A DNA stretch of 64,000 nucleotides from Marinifilum sp. N1E240 (GCF_009295825.1 NZ_WHKF01000002.1:186001-250000); one strand, 5' to 3'. Numbered from the stretch's first letter, positions 17,060-27,003 are shown. Translations and numbers: made by a program. The notes: generated from the letters alone by a model not told the origin.

Positions 17060-17722
17060 CTAATTACTGAAACTATAAGAAATGATATTTGCACCCATTT
17101 CAAGTGCTTTGCGATGCTTTAATTCGGTATCATTGTGAACGGCAGTGTCTTCCCATCCATCACCTAAATCAGTTTCATAAGTGTAGAAACATACAAGTCT
17201 TCCTTTGTAAAACAGACCAAAACCTTGTGGAGCTTTACCATCATGTTCATGAATTTTTGGGAGTCCGTTTGGAAAATCATAAACTTGATGATAAATTGGA
17301 TGAGAGTAGGGAAGTTCAATTAATTTTTCATCGGGAAAAACTTTTTTTATTTCTCTTCGGAAATAGGCATTTAAACCATAATTATCATCAACATGGAGAA
17401 AACCACCTGCCATCAAATATTTTCTTAAATTAATAACTTCCTGATTGTTCAGAACTATGTTACCATGTCCAGTCAAATGCACAAAAGGGAAGGAGAACAA
17501 TTCGGGACTACCTACTTCAACCGTGGCAGGTTCTGCTTGAATATTTGCAATTTTATTGTAGTTGCAGAATTGAATTAAATTGGGTAGCGATCCTGGATTT
17601 GCATACCAATCGCCACCGCCGTTATATTTTAACAAACCAATTCTTACCGTTGTGTTTTGAGCAATTGATTCAATGCTAAACAACAAAAGAAAAAGTAGAG
17701 ATATGCGTTTTACTATTTGCAT
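17060..17722 (-). CDS. DUF4159 secreted protein
   Basis: A 220-residue protein with a signal peptide ending in SIAQ (about residues 1-22). The DUF4159 domain fills the rest: RIGLLKYNGGGDWYANP, the strand FVHLTGHGNI, LMAGGFLHVDDNYG, then SHPIYHQVYDFPNGLPK and LGDGWEDTAVHND. The fold resembles class-I glutamine-amidotransferase-like domains; the family has no established activity. It lies 1 bp after rsmE on the same strand, so both are probably on one message. Confidence 0.88.
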   Translation of the reverse strand: MQIVKRISLLFLLLFSIESIAQNTTVRIGLLKYNGGGDWYANPGSLPNLIQFCNYNKIANIQAEPATVEVGSPELFSFPFVHLTGHGNIVLNNQEVINLRKYLMAGGFLHVDDNYGLNAYFRREIKKVFPDEKLIELPYSHPIYHQVYDFPNGLPKIHEHDGKAPQGFGLFYKGRLVCFYTYETDLGDGWEDTAVHNDTELKHRKALEMGANIISYSFSN

Positions 17723-17723
17723 T

Positions 17724-18425
17724 TTAATAGTTTGAGAGGCTAACTATATTACATGCCACAACACCAGCAGTTTCCGTTCTTAATCTACTATCACCCAATG
17801 TAATTTCTTTAAAACCATTTTCTTTGGCTAATTCAACTTCTTCGGGACTAAAATCTCCCTCCGGTCCAATTAGGATAAGACATTTGGACTTTGGTTTACA
17901 GAGCTTTTTCAGGTGTGATTTATCACCATCGTAACAATGAGCGATAAATTTATCACCATTGAAATCTGACTTTATCAAATCCGAAAATTTTGTGAGCTCG
18001 TTCAGGATTGGATGATAAGCTTTTAAAGATTGCTTAACTGCCGAAGTAATTACCTTAAATAACCTGTCGTGCTTTATAATTTTACGCTCTGAATGTTTAC
18101 AAAGCAAGGGTGTAAATTCGCTTATTCCTATTTCTGTACACTTTTCCAGAAACCATTCTGTTCTATCAATGTTTTTGGTAGGAGCCAAAGCTATATGCAG
18201 ATCGTAGTCAAGTTTACCAAATTCAGTTTGCGTTTCGATGCATTCTATTGTGCACCTTTTGGGATGTGCATCGATAATTTTTGCTTTAAACAAGGATCCT
18301 TTTCCATCAATTAAATGGATGATATCATCTACATTTAATCTTAAAACACGAACACAATGTTTCGATTCAACTTCGTCAAGCTGATAATATTGATCTTGAA
18401 TATCTGGTGTATAAAATAAATTCAT
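17724..18425 (-). CDS. rsmE: 16S rRNA (uracil-1498-N3)-methyltransferase
   Basis: A 233-residue SPOUT-class methyltransferase that methylates U1498 of 16S rRNA using S-adenosylmethionine. An N-terminal PUA-like part (about 1-70) contains KHCVRVLRLNVDDIIHLIDG. The catalytic knot has TEWFLEKCTEIGISEFTPLL, then the SAM-binding ILIGPEGDFSPEEVELA and the family end LGDSRLRTETAGVVA. Size and motifs match the family fully. The gene precedes the DUF4159 gene with a 1-bp gap. Confidence 0.95.
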   Translation of the reverse strand: MNLFYTPDIQDQYYQLDEVESKHCVRVLRLNVDDIIHLIDGKGSLFKAKIIDAHPKRCTIECIETQTEFGKLDYDLHIALAPTKNIDRTEWFLEKCTEIGISEFTPLLCKHSERKIIKHDRLFKVITSAVKQSLKAYHPILNELTKFSDLIKSDFNGDKFIAHCYDGDKSHLKKLCKPKSKCLILIGPEGDFSPEEVELAKENGFKEITLGDSRLRTETAGVVACNIVSLSNY

Positions 18426-18451
18426 TTACTGTTTAATTATCTTTAGGGCTG

Positions 18452-18459
18452 CAAATTTA
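18452..18459 (-). promoter_or_regulatory. Bacteroidetes -7 element before rsmE
   Basis: On the minus strand this reads TAAATTTG, 26 nt before the rsmE start. No -33 TTTG at standard spacing. Confidence 0.45.
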
Positions 18460-18498
18460 GTTTTTGTATCGTTATTCTCTTTGCATATCGGTAAGTAT

Positions 18499-19698
18499 TT
18501 ACCAAATCATTTGATCTTGGAACTTAGCAGCTAGAATAAATGCAATTACAGAAAAGATTAATCCAAACATAAATATCGTGTAGGAAGTTCTTAAAAAGCG
18601 ATATTTCTTTCCCAATACTTTTCCCAGATAATACTGATCTTTAATCAAACTATCATACAATTCATCGTAATCAGTAATCATTCCCTTCAAAGCTTTTGAA
18701 TAGACTTCTAAATCCATATTGTGAAAGTTTCCGAAGAATAAAAGGTTAACCTTTTTCTTTTTCACATCTTCTTCGGTGAATTTACCATCGGTTACTATTG
18801 GGCGAGTAGCCATAACCGAATAGGTAATGGTAAACAAACAGACAATTAACAGAATTATACACGGAATAATAAAGTGTGGCACTTCGCCTATATTTTTAAA
18901 AATAAAAAAGATCGCTGAAATAATAATGGCATTAACAGAAATCATTAAGTTGGCTTTAGAATCAGCAATAGAACTTAAATTAATCTGATTTCGTGCCGTT
19001 ACCTTAAACATGGTTTCAATACCTCTTTGAGGAGCTTTAAGTTTTAAATTCTGACGCTCGAGTTTATTGACTATTTCGGTCAGTTTTTTAATTTCCTTGT
19101 CCTGATAATTCCCTACTTTTTCGACTACTTTTTGATAGTTAAGCTCCTTTTTCTTTCCAAAAACCTTTTTGCCATATTTTGTTTTGTATCGATGATCTTG
19201 TAAAAACTTTAAGGTTTGTTCCCAGTAGGATTTTGCTGGAATTTCATGATGATACAAATTGCCTTTTTCTTCACGAAGTTTCTCGGAACTCTTCATGTAA
19301 TTTTTTGATGCAAAATGATGTAAATCGGCATCACATAATGCATTACATACAGGTTCATTACACGGGATGTGAGGGATTTTAGTATGCAAGATAGCCTCTT
19401 CTATTTTGGCTATCTTATTTTCATCGTAATTATTATCGGTAAGAAATTTTCTGGCATTTTTTGCACTAATTTCCTCATGGGTTCTAAAATCTTCGTAATA
19501 GCCCGAATCATGAAACCAAGCAGCTAGAATCAAAATTTCAGTATCTTCCTCTGATAATTCAATTTCTGCCGCAATTTTGCCAGAATGCTTCACTACATTT
19601 TTTGTGTGTTCCAAATTGTGGTAGGTGAAAATAGGTCGGAAACTCTCTTCAATTAGGTTAGTAACGTATTTCTCAGCTTTTTGGATAATATTCATCAT
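18499..19698 (-). CDS. HD-domain protein with C-terminal Pycsar-effector (PycTM) membrane domain
   Basis: A 399-residue protein. The N-terminal HD phosphohydrolase domain keeps its metal ligands: His31 (YHNLEHT), His63-Asp64 (WFHDSGY), a His in LHTKIPHIP and the Asp of CDADLHHF. A coiled coil (about 195-225) follows. The C-terminus (about 230-399) has the signature RNQINLSSIADSKANLMIS and three hydrophobic helices (about 252-272, 282-303 and 374-395), matching the PycTM effector domain of pyrimidine-cyclase (Pycsar) defence. No cyclase gene is adjacent. It may be a nucleotide-controlled membrane effector or a housekeeping relative. Confidence 0.82.
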   Translation of the reverse strand: MMNIIQKAEKYVTNLIEESFRPIFTYHNLEHTKNVVKHSGKIAAEIELSEEDTEILILAAWFHDSGYYEDFRTHEEISAKNARKFLTDNNYDENKIAKIEEAILHTKIPHIPCNEPVCNALCDADLHHFASKNYMKSSEKLREEKGNLYHHEIPAKSYWEQTLKFLQDHRYKTKYGKKVFGKKKELNYQKVVEKVGNYQDKEIKKLTEIVNKLERQNLKLKAPQRGIETMFKVTARNQINLSSIADSKANLMISVNAIIISAIFFIFKNIGEVPHFIIPCIILLIVCLFTITYSVMATRPIVTDGKFTEEDVKKKKVNLLFFGNFHNMDLEVYSKALKGMITDYDELYDSLIKDQYYLGKVLGKKYRFLRTSYTIFMFGLIFSVIAFILAAKFQDQMIW

Positions 19699-19870
19699 TC
19701 GTTCTATTCTTTAAACTATCACCATGTATTTGATTGAATAAATATAATCATTAAAGCGGAAAAGATTTTATTAATTATATAGAAATGGCTGCCTGTACCT
19801 TTTTTATTGGGAATTGAGCCTTATTTATGTAATTTTATAATTCATTTTGGTTTGAACTCAACATTACGAT

Positions 19871-20803
19871 ATGTCAAATTTTTTTCGATTGATTATTATA
19901 GTATCTACTTTGGTTTTTATTCTTGAAGCATGTGGACAAACAGCGAATAAAGAAAAAATGATTTATCTTCTCGAAGACTTCGATGAATTTCCATATGACA
20001 TCTACAATCCTACAGAAAAATTTGTACTTAAAGATGCTTTAAGAGAAATTTCAGGATTGACCTATTATAATGCAAACTCTTTGCTTTGTATTAATGATGA
20101 AAAGGGAATTGTTTATAAGTATCATTTAAATAAAAAGGAAGTAACAAAGAAATATCATTTTGAGAAATCAGGAGATTATGAGGGGGTGGAAATGGTTGAT
20201 TCCTTGGTGTATGTTTTACGTTCCGATGGTAAAGTTTTTAAGATAAATAATTTAAGAGGGAAAAATACAAACACCATTAAAAGAAGCACAATATTAAATG
20301 CCGGTAACGATACGGAAGGATTAGGTTATGATGCTAGCAGTAATTCTTTATTAATAGCTTGTAAAGGAAATCCTGCAAGAGGGAATAAATATCTAGGGAA
20401 AAGAGTGATTTATAAATATTCTTTAGATAAGAATGAATTGATAGATACTCCATATCTATTTATCGACCAGGGGCAAATTCGAAAAATATTGGAATTTAAT
20501 GGTTATGCACGATTTTCGGTAAAATTATTTGAAAATTTGAATCCAGCAGAGGGAGATATTACTTTTCAACCATCGGCGGTAGCAGTGCATCCAATTACCA
20601 ATAATATTTACGTTTTGGGTTCTGTGGGCAAATTATTACTTGTTTTGAATTCAGAAGGAGAAATTCAGGCAGTGGTAAAGTTGAAACGTAAAATATTCAG
20701 ACAACCTGAAGGAATTTGTTTCGCCCCCGATGGGACAATGTTTATATCGAATGAAGGTAAAGGAAGTAAAGCGAATATATTGCAATTCAAATTCAATAAA
20801 TAG
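19871..20803 (+). CDS. SdiA-regulated (YjiK-like) lipoprotein
   Basis: A 310-residue protein with a lipoprotein signal peptide and Cys21 in the lipobox LEAC. The mature part is a beta-propeller-like protein with family landmarks LREISGLTYY, FEKSGDYEGVEMV, GNDTEGLGYD, FQPSAVAVHPITNNIYVL and FRQPEGICFAPDGTMFISNE. These match the SdiA-regulated/YjiK family, whose function is unknown. The next gene starts 29 bp on, so the two are probably co-transcribed. Confidence 0.82.
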   Translation: MSNFFRLIIIVSTLVFILEACGQTANKEKMIYLLEDFDEFPYDIYNPTEKFVLKDALREISGLTYYNANSLLCINDEKGIVYKYHLNKKEVTKKYHFEKSGDYEGVEMVDSLVYVLRSDGKVFKINNLRGKNTNTIKRSTILNAGNDTEGLGYDASSNSLLIACKGNPARGNKYLGKRVIYKYSLDKNELIDTPYLFIDQGQIRKILEFNGYARFSVKLFENLNPAEGDITFQPSAVAVHPITNNIYVLGSVGKLLLVLNSEGEIQAVVKLKRKIFRQPEGICFAPDGTMFISNEGKGSKANILQFKFNK

Positions 20804-20832
20804 TTTAGATCTTAAATAAATAGGTTAATTAT

Positions 20833-23800
20833 ATGAAGAGGATATTTTTACTTTTTGGAATGTTGATAACAGCAGTGATTGTTTATTCACAGGAATCATC
20901 TGTAGTTAAGGCTCCTAATCAAAATTTGTTGGATCATAGCATATTTTTTATTGGTGATTTGGGTGAAGCGAATAATGTAAAGGCTAACCTTTCAATGCTT
21001 CAGCTACAAATGAATGAGGTAGGTAAAAAGGGAACTCTTGTGTTTCTCGGAAATACCATTTCAAAGGAGTATGCAAAAGAAGAAATTGAAGACATTAATT
21101 TAGGTGATCAAAACCTTCTTGAATTGTTAGATATAGCTAAAGGATTTGAGGGAGAATTTGTTTTTATGCCTGGAGAGAAGGAATGGAATCAGGGGCACAA
21201 ACATGGTTGGGAAGCAATTCTAAATTTGGAAACTTATATTGAAGATTACATAGGAAAGGGAGATGTATTTTTACCATCGGGAGGTTGTCCAGGACCTGTT
21301 GAAATTGAATTAACGGATGATGTTGTCTTATTAGTTATCGATTCGCAATGGTGGTTGCATGCTGCGGATAAACCAGAAGCAGAATGTGGTCTTGAGAATT
21401 CTTCAGATTTCTTGATCATGATAAATGATGCCTTGAAAAGAAATAAAAATAAAAAAATTGTTTTCGCAGCTCATCACCCTATGTATAGTGCGGGAAAACA
21501 TGGAGGGAATTTTCCATTCCCAGGACCGGTAGCTTTGTATCGAAAACTTTTTGGAACACCTCAGGATTTTGCTTATCCATTTTACAAGCAAATGAGATAT
21601 ATGGGGCGCAAACTAAATGAGAGTTATGACAATATTATTTCAGTTTCTGCTCATGATAATAGTTTGCAGTTTACAGAGAAGGATCAATCGTTCTATGTTG
21701 TTTCTGGTTCAGGTAGTAAGTCTGATTATGTATCAAAAAAGAAAATGGATTTTGCTGTAAGTGAGATTGGTTTTTCTAAATTAAATTTCTATTCCAATAA
21801 TGAGGTATGGATTGAATTGTGGTCGGTAGGAGAGAATGGGAATGAAGCACCTAAAGCTATATTCAGGCAAAAATTGTACACTAAAAAGATACTGTCAAAA
21901 GAAGATTTGGCACACAAATATAAAAACATAGATTTTTCGGATAGTACAATTACCATTGCGGCTAGCGAAATGTATGAGACCGATAGCAAATCGAAAAGAA
22001 AATTACTTGGGAACAATTATCGAAAGGAATGGGCAACTCCAATAACGGTTCCGGTATTTGATATTGGTACTGAAAAGGGTGGTTTAAAAATATTAAAACG
22101 TGGTGGTGGTCAGCAAACTCGATCATTACGACTAGAAGCGAAAAATGGAAAACAGTACGTTTTAAGATCGGTAGAAAAATATACCGAAAAGGCTATTCCT
22201 CCGGGCTTACGAGGAACTTTTGCTGCTGAGATTGTGCAGGATGGAATATCTAATTCTTATCCTTATGCTGCTATTGCTGTTCCAAAATTAGCCAATGCGG
22301 CAGGCGTTTATCATACCAATCCAAAAATTGTTTATGTGCCTGATGATCCACGATTGGGAATTTATCAGGAAGATTTTAAAAATGAATTGTATTTGTACGA
22401 AGAACGTCCTAAAGGTGATATGAGCGATGAACCTTCGTTTGGTAATGCAAATGATGTTTGGGGAACCGACAAATTGATTGAAAGGAGATTGAAAGATGCG
22501 GAGGTTCAAATAGATGAAACTGCGGTTTTAAGAGCTCGATTATTCGATGTTTTTCTGAATGATTGGGATAGACATGATGATCAGTGGCGTTGGGCAATAT
22601 TTAATAAGGATGATAAAAAAATCGCCCGACCAATACCAAGAGATCGCGATCAGGTTTTCTTTTATAGTGATGGATCACTTACCTATTTAATGAGAAGAAA
22701 ATGGGCGATGCCGAAATTTCAGGTGTTCGATTCTATTGTTGAAAATGTTGTAGGACTTGGATTTAATGCCAGATATTTTGATCGTAATTTTTTACAGTCA
22801 AAAACCAAAAGTGATTGGTTAAAGATGGCTGAAGAATTAAAATTGAGCATTACCGATGAAATTATTGAAACCGCGATAAAAGATTTGCCTCAGGAAGTAT
22901 ATAAGATATCTGGTAAAGAGTTGGAAAGTAAACTTATTGCGAGAAGGGATCAATTGCCTAAACTAGCATCTGACTTTTATGACTTTTTGGCGAAAAGTGT
23001 AGATGTAGTTGGGACCAATGAAAATGAAGATTTTGATGCCAAATGGGATGAGGATGGAAATTTAAAGGTTGAGGTTCGAAGACTGAGTAAAAAAGGGAAG
23101 AAGAAAGAGAAGTTGTTTGAGCGTAAATTTTTAAAATCAGAAACCGAGGAGGTAAGAATTTACGGATTAAGTGGGAAAGATAAGTTTGATATTAAAGGAA
23201 AAAATATCAATGGAGTAAAGCTTAAAATTGTTGGAGGTAAGGGAAAGGATAAATACGATCTTGAAAATACCAAACGTCAAAATATAGCAATTTATGATAA
23301 GAGTAAGACAAAGGTAAAAGGTGATGGAGCTTTTAAGAATAAATTATCGAAAAACCCAAATGTTAATGTTTACAACAGAAAATCTTATAAATATGACATT
23401 GTAAGTCCTGCAGCAAACTTGAATTATGTGAGTGATGATGGTTTGATTCTGGGAGCAGGTGTAAATATCAAAAAGCAAAATTTTAGAAAAGAACCTTATG
23501 GTTCGATGCATAAATTCTTAGTGAATTATGCCTTTATGTATCCTTCGATTGAATTTAAATATTCAGGAGAGATGATAGATGTATTCAAAGGACTTGATTT
23601 GTTGACGAACATAAATTACAATACTCCTAATTTTCAGGGATATTATTATGGCTTAGGAAATGAAACCGAGAATCCTGAGAGCGATGATAATAAGTACAAC
23701 CGAATTCGAATGGGTAATACCGAAATTCAATTGCAATTGAGAAAACAAATTGGGGCTAAGCAGAGTATCTCATTCGGTCCGTTTTTTCAACAATTGGAAT

Positions 23801-24447
23801 TGAAAGCAACTGCTGACAGATTTGTTACCGACTTTACTAATCCAGATAATGATTTAAATCCGCTTACTGATTTTGATACAAGAAAATATGTTGGTGTTAG
23901 TGCGAATTACATATTAGATACTCGTGATAGTAAAGTAGTACCTTCAAGAGGTATCTATTGGAGCAATTCTTGGAAGTTTTACCGAGGTTTGGAGAAAAAC
24001 GATCACAATTTCCAAAAGATGGAAACTGACTTACGATTTTATGCTAGTTTAGGAAGACCACAACGTAGTATTATAGCACTTCGAGTTGGTGTGGCTCATA
24101 ATACGAGTGGATATTCATTTTACCAAGCTAATAAATTAGGATTAGGTTCAAATTTAAGAGGATATCGTCGGGACCGATTTGCAGGAGATGATATCGTTTA
24201 TCAGAATACCGATTACCGATTCCGTTTGGCTAAATTCAGATCTTATTTTTTTGGTGGAGAGATGGGTTTATTGGCATTCAATGATTTTGGAAGAGTATGG
24301 TTAGATGGTGAAGACTCAGACAAATGGCATCATGGATATGGTGGTGGCTTCTGGATTTCACCATTCAAATTAATGGTGATAACTGCCAATTATGGTATGT
24401 CTGAAGAGGAGAACATTTTCTCTTTAGAGTTTAAATACATGTTTTAA
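20833..24447 (+). CDS. Giant outer-membrane fusion: phosphoesterase-like, kinase-like, Omp85 barrel
   Basis: A 1204-residue protein with signal peptide (about 1-19). Residues about 33-340 resemble a calcineurin-type phosphoesterase: IFFIGDLGE, VFLGNTI, FAAHHPMYSAGKHGG and SVSAHDNS stand in for the usual GD, GN, GHH and GHxH motifs, with substitutions. Residues about 400-700 contain YVLRSVEKY (about 443) and FLNDWDRHDDQWRW (about 574-587), a pattern like the catalytic DRH of atypical kinases, then IPRDRDQVF. From about 870 on, beta-strands ending in FSLEFKYMF form a BamA/TamA (Omp85) barrel, with GLGSNLRGYRRDRF as the loop-6-like motif. The activity of each part is unproven. Confidence 0.8.
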   Translation: MKRIFLLFGMLITAVIVYSQESSVVKAPNQNLLDHSIFFIGDLGEANNVKANLSMLQLQMNEVGKKGTLVFLGNTISKEYAKEEIEDINLGDQNLLELLDIAKGFEGEFVFMPGEKEWNQGHKHGWEAILNLETYIEDYIGKGDVFLPSGGCPGPVEIELTDDVVLLVIDSQWWLHAADKPEAECGLENSSDFLIMINDALKRNKNKKIVFAAHHPMYSAGKHGGNFPFPGPVALYRKLFGTPQDFAYPFYKQMRYMGRKLNESYDNIISVSAHDNSLQFTEKDQSFYVVSGSGSKSDYVSKKKMDFAVSEIGFSKLNFYSNNEVWIELWSVGENGNEAPKAIFRQKLYTKKILSKEDLAHKYKNIDFSDSTITIAASEMYETDSKSKRKLLGNNYRKEWATPITVPVFDIGTEKGGLKILKRGGGQQTRSLRLEAKNGKQYVLRSVEKYTEKAIPPGLRGTFAAEIVQDGISNSYPYAAIAVPKLANAAGVYHTNPKIVYVPDDPRLGIYQEDFKNELYLYEERPKGDMSDEPSFGNANDVWGTDKLIERRLKDAEVQIDETAVLRARLFDVFLNDWDRHDDQWRWAIFNKDDKKIARPIPRDRDQVFFYSDGSLTYLMRRKWAMPKFQVFDSIVENVVGLGFNARYFDRNFLQSKTKSDWLKMAEELKLSITDEIIETAIKDLPQEVYKISGKELESKLIARRDQLPKLASDFYDFLAKSVDVVGTNENEDFDAKWDEDGNLKVEVRRLSKKGKKKEKLFERKFLKSETEEVRIYGLSGKDKFDIKGKNINGVKLKIVGGKGKDKYDLENTKRQNIAIYDKSKTKVKGDGAFKNKLSKNPNVNVYNRKSYKYDIVSPAANLNYVSDDGLILGAGVNIKKQNFRKEPYGSMHKFLVNYAFMYPSIEFKYSGEMIDVFKGLDLLTNINYNTPNFQGYYYGLGNETENPESDDNKYNRIRMGNTEIQLQLRKQIGAKQSISFGPFFQQLELKATADRFVTDFTNPDNDLNPLTDFDTRKYVGVSANYILDTRDSKVVPSRGIYWSNSWKFYRGLEKNDHNFQKMETDLRFYASLGRPQRSIIALRVGVAHNTSGYSFYQANKLGLGSNLRGYRRDRFAGDDIVYQNTDYRFRLAKFRSYFFGGEMGLLAFNDFGRVWLDGEDSDKWHHGYGGGFWISPFKLMVITANYGMSEEENIFSLEFKYMF

Positions 24448-24484
24448 TTAGACAATAAAAATAGGGCGGGAGTATGAATTTTTA

Positions 24485-24492
24485 TAATTTTG
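24485..24492 (+). promoter_or_regulatory. Bacteroidetes -7 element before topB
   Basis: TAATTTTG, 35 nt before the topB start. No standard -33 element is visible. Confidence 0.45.
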
Positions 24493-24527
24493 GCTCGTTG
24501 AATAATACAAAGGAAAATAAATAGCGA

Positions 24528-26891
24528 ATGAAAGTTTGTATTGCTGAGAAACCCAGTGTAGCAAGAGAAATAGCCTTAATATTAGGCGCTAAATCAAAGA
24601 GAGATGGTTATTTTGAAGGAAATGGATATCAAATATCCTGGACCTTTGGTCATTTGTGCACTCTAAAAGAACCACATGAATACGATTTGAACTGGAAATA
24701 TTGGCATTTAAATGATCTTCCTATAATACCTCCTAGATTCAGTATCCGCGTAATTCCTGACAAAGGAGTTCAAAAGCAATTCGATATTTTAGAAAAATTG
24801 ATTTCTGGTGCCGAAGAGGTTATAAATTGTGGTGATGCTGGAATAGAAGGAGAAGTGATTCAACGTTGGGTATTACATAAAGCAAAATGCAATGTGCCTA
24901 TAAAGCGATTGTGGATTTCATCGCTAACAGAGGAAGCCATTCGTGAAGGCTTTCAGAATTTGAGAGAAGGAAGTGATTTTGATAAACTCTATGCTGCAGG
25001 TTCTTCAAGAGCTATTGGGGATTGGTTATTAGGAATTAATGCAACCAGGCTGTACACACTAAAATATTCTAATGGTAAATCGGTTTTATCCATTGGTAGA
25101 GTGCAAACTCCAACTTTGGCACTAATAGTTAATCGCCAAAAGGAGATCGAAAACTTTAAGCCGCAAACTTACTGGGAGCTAAAAACGGTTTATCGCGAAG
25201 TTAGCTTTGCAGCTACACGAGGTCGATTTGATAAAAAAGAGGAAGGTGTTGCTTTCCTTGATCAGATAAAATCGGAGCCTTTCGAGATTGTTTCGCAAGT
25301 AAAAAAGAGTGGGAAAGAGCAGCCACCAAGGTTGTATGATTTGACTTCACTTCAGGTGGATTGCAATAGAAAATTAAATTTATCAGCAGAGGAAACTCTA
25401 AGAATTATTCAAAGTTTATATGAGAAGAAATTAACCACCTATCCTAGGGTAGATACAACCTATCTTTCTGATGATATTTACAAAAAGATTCCAGGCATTC
25501 TTCAAAAGTTAACACCCTACAAAGAATTTGTAGATCCTTTGTTAAAAGATAAAATCAGGAAATCGAAGAAGGTTTTTGATGATAAGAAAGTGACGGATCA
25601 CCATGCAATTATCCCAACGGGTGTGAATCCCTCGGGAATCAATTACGATGAAAAACAAGTGTATGACTTGGTTACCCGACGATTTATATCCGTATTTTAT
25701 CCCGATTGTAAGGTGAGTAATACCACTGTAATTGGTAAGGTAACCGATATCGATTTTAAAGCGACAGGAAAACAAATTGTTGATCCGGGATGGCGTGTAT
25801 TATATGCCAAGGATAGTAATGTTGGTGAAGGTGTGATTCTTCCTGCATTCGTAAAAGGGGAGAGTGGAGAACATGCTCCTGACTTGGCTGAGAAACAGAC
25901 CCAACCGCCAAAGTATTATTCAGAGGCAACATTATTGCGTGCCATGGAAACGGCAGGCAAACAGGTTGATGATGATGAGCTTCGTGATTTGATGAAGGAG
26001 AATGGAATTGGTCGTCCATCAACTCGTGCGAATATTATTGAAACACTCTTTAAGCGCCGATACATAAAGAAAGAGAAGAAGAGACTTGTAGCGACGGTTA
26101 CGGGTGTGCAATTGATTGATACCATTCAGAACGAACTGCTGAAATCAGCTGAGCTTACCGGACAATGGGAGAAGAAATTGAAGGATATTGAATTGGGGAA
26201 TTTTGAGGTAAACCAATTTATGGCGGAGCTGAAAAATATGGTTGTTGGAATTGTTTGGGACGTGAAATCCCGAAAAAATATCAGCCAGATAGAAGTGATT
26301 GACGAGGAGAAAGAAAAGGAAAAGAAGAAAACAGAAGCTACGAAGAAAAAAGCAGCTCCAGCCGAATTAGCATGCCCAAAATGTAAGGAAGGAAAAATTG
26401 TTAAAGGAAAATCGGTCTGGGGATGTACCAATTGGAAAAATGGATGTGAAATTAGGATTCCATTCGAATTTGCAGAGAAAAAGCTAACCGATAAGCAAGT
26501 AGAAGCACTTATTCTTAAAGGTAAAACACCTAAAATAAAAGGTTTTGTTGTTGATGGGATGAAAAAGAATGGAAATTTGGTCTTAGATCCTGATTTTTCG
26601 GTGAGTATACTAGAAGAGGAGAAAGAAGTTTGGACCTGTCCAATTTGTAAAAACGGAAGCATGCTGAAGGGGAATGCAGCCTATGGTTGCTCTAACTACA
26701 AGAATGGTTGTAAGTTTGTTATTCCATTTGTTTTTATGGAGAAGAAGCTTAGCGAAGCTCAAATAAAATCATTGGTTACTCAGCAAAAAACAGCTTTGAT
26801 TAAAGGTTTTACTGATGCTCAATCACAAGAAAAGGTCAATGGGAAATTAATAATTGACAACAATGGGCAAATTGTTTTTGGGAAACAGTAA
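24528..26891 (+). CDS. topB: DNA topoisomerase III (type IA)
   Basis: A 787-residue enzyme that relaxes or decatenates DNA through a covalent Tyr link. The Toprim domain has CIAEKPSVARE (catalytic Glu7) and NCGDAGIEGEVIQRW (about 100-114); the usual DPDREGE is altered in the way common in Bacteroidetes TopB. Other motifs are IGRVQTPTLALIV, TYPRVDTTYLSDDIY with nucleophile Tyr305, DHHAIIPTG and NGIGRPSTRANIIETL. Two C-terminal zinc-ribbon-like repeats carry CPKCKEGKIVKG and CPICKNGSMLKG, each followed by GCxNxKNGC. No conjugative genes are nearby, so this is the chromosomal copy. Confidence 0.93.
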   Translation: MKVCIAEKPSVAREIALILGAKSKRDGYFEGNGYQISWTFGHLCTLKEPHEYDLNWKYWHLNDLPIIPPRFSIRVIPDKGVQKQFDILEKLISGAEEVINCGDAGIEGEVIQRWVLHKAKCNVPIKRLWISSLTEEAIREGFQNLREGSDFDKLYAAGSSRAIGDWLLGINATRLYTLKYSNGKSVLSIGRVQTPTLALIVNRQKEIENFKPQTYWELKTVYREVSFAATRGRFDKKEEGVAFLDQIKSEPFEIVSQVKKSGKEQPPRLYDLTSLQVDCNRKLNLSAEETLRIIQSLYEKKLTTYPRVDTTYLSDDIYKKIPGILQKLTPYKEFVDPLLKDKIRKSKKVFDDKKVTDHHAIIPTGVNPSGINYDEKQVYDLVTRRFISVFYPDCKVSNTTVIGKVTDIDFKATGKQIVDPGWRVLYAKDSNVGEGVILPAFVKGESGEHAPDLAEKQTQPPKYYSEATLLRAMETAGKQVDDDELRDLMKENGIGRPSTRANIIETLFKRRYIKKEKKRLVATVTGVQLIDTIQNELLKSAELTGQWEKKLKDIELGNFEVNQFMAELKNMVVGIVWDVKSRKNISQIEVIDEEKEKEKKKTEATKKKAAPAELACPKCKEGKIVKGKSVWGCTNWKNGCEIRIPFEFAEKKLTDKQVEALILKGKTPKIKGFVVDGMKKNGNLVLDPDFSVSILEEEKEVWTCPICKNGSMLKGNAAYGCSNYKNGCKFVIPFVFMEKKLSEAQIKSLVTQQKTALIKGFTDAQSQEKVNGKLIIDNNGQIVFGKQ

Positions 26892-26965
26892 GTTCATTTA
26901 CCAGCTTAGGATTCTGACTATAGTTCAGATTCCTAATATAATGAGTAGTGTTAAACGTAAAAAAT

Positions 26966-26994
26966 TGAGATCCCGAACTAGAGTCGGGATCTCA
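26966..26994 (-). terminator. Hairpin terminator of the sixA gene
   Basis: An 11-bp perfect stem (26966-26976 with 26984-26994) with a 7-nt loop. On the minus strand T-rich sequence follows, just after the SixA-like gene; it may also stop topB. Confidence 0.8.
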
Positions 26995-27003
26995 AGATCA
27001 GAT

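Noticed and set aside
18499-19698. Complete Pycsar defence operon
   Set aside because: Only the effector-like domain is present; no cyclase gene on either side.
26126-26662. 178-codon minus-strand frame opposite topB
   Set aside because: Phe/Ser-rich shadow of the Lys/Glu-rich topoisomerase C-terminus; no independent start or neighbours.
24528-26891. TopB as a sign of an integrated conjugative element
   Set aside because: No relaxase, tra genes, integrase or att-like repeats nearby; neighbours are chromosomal.
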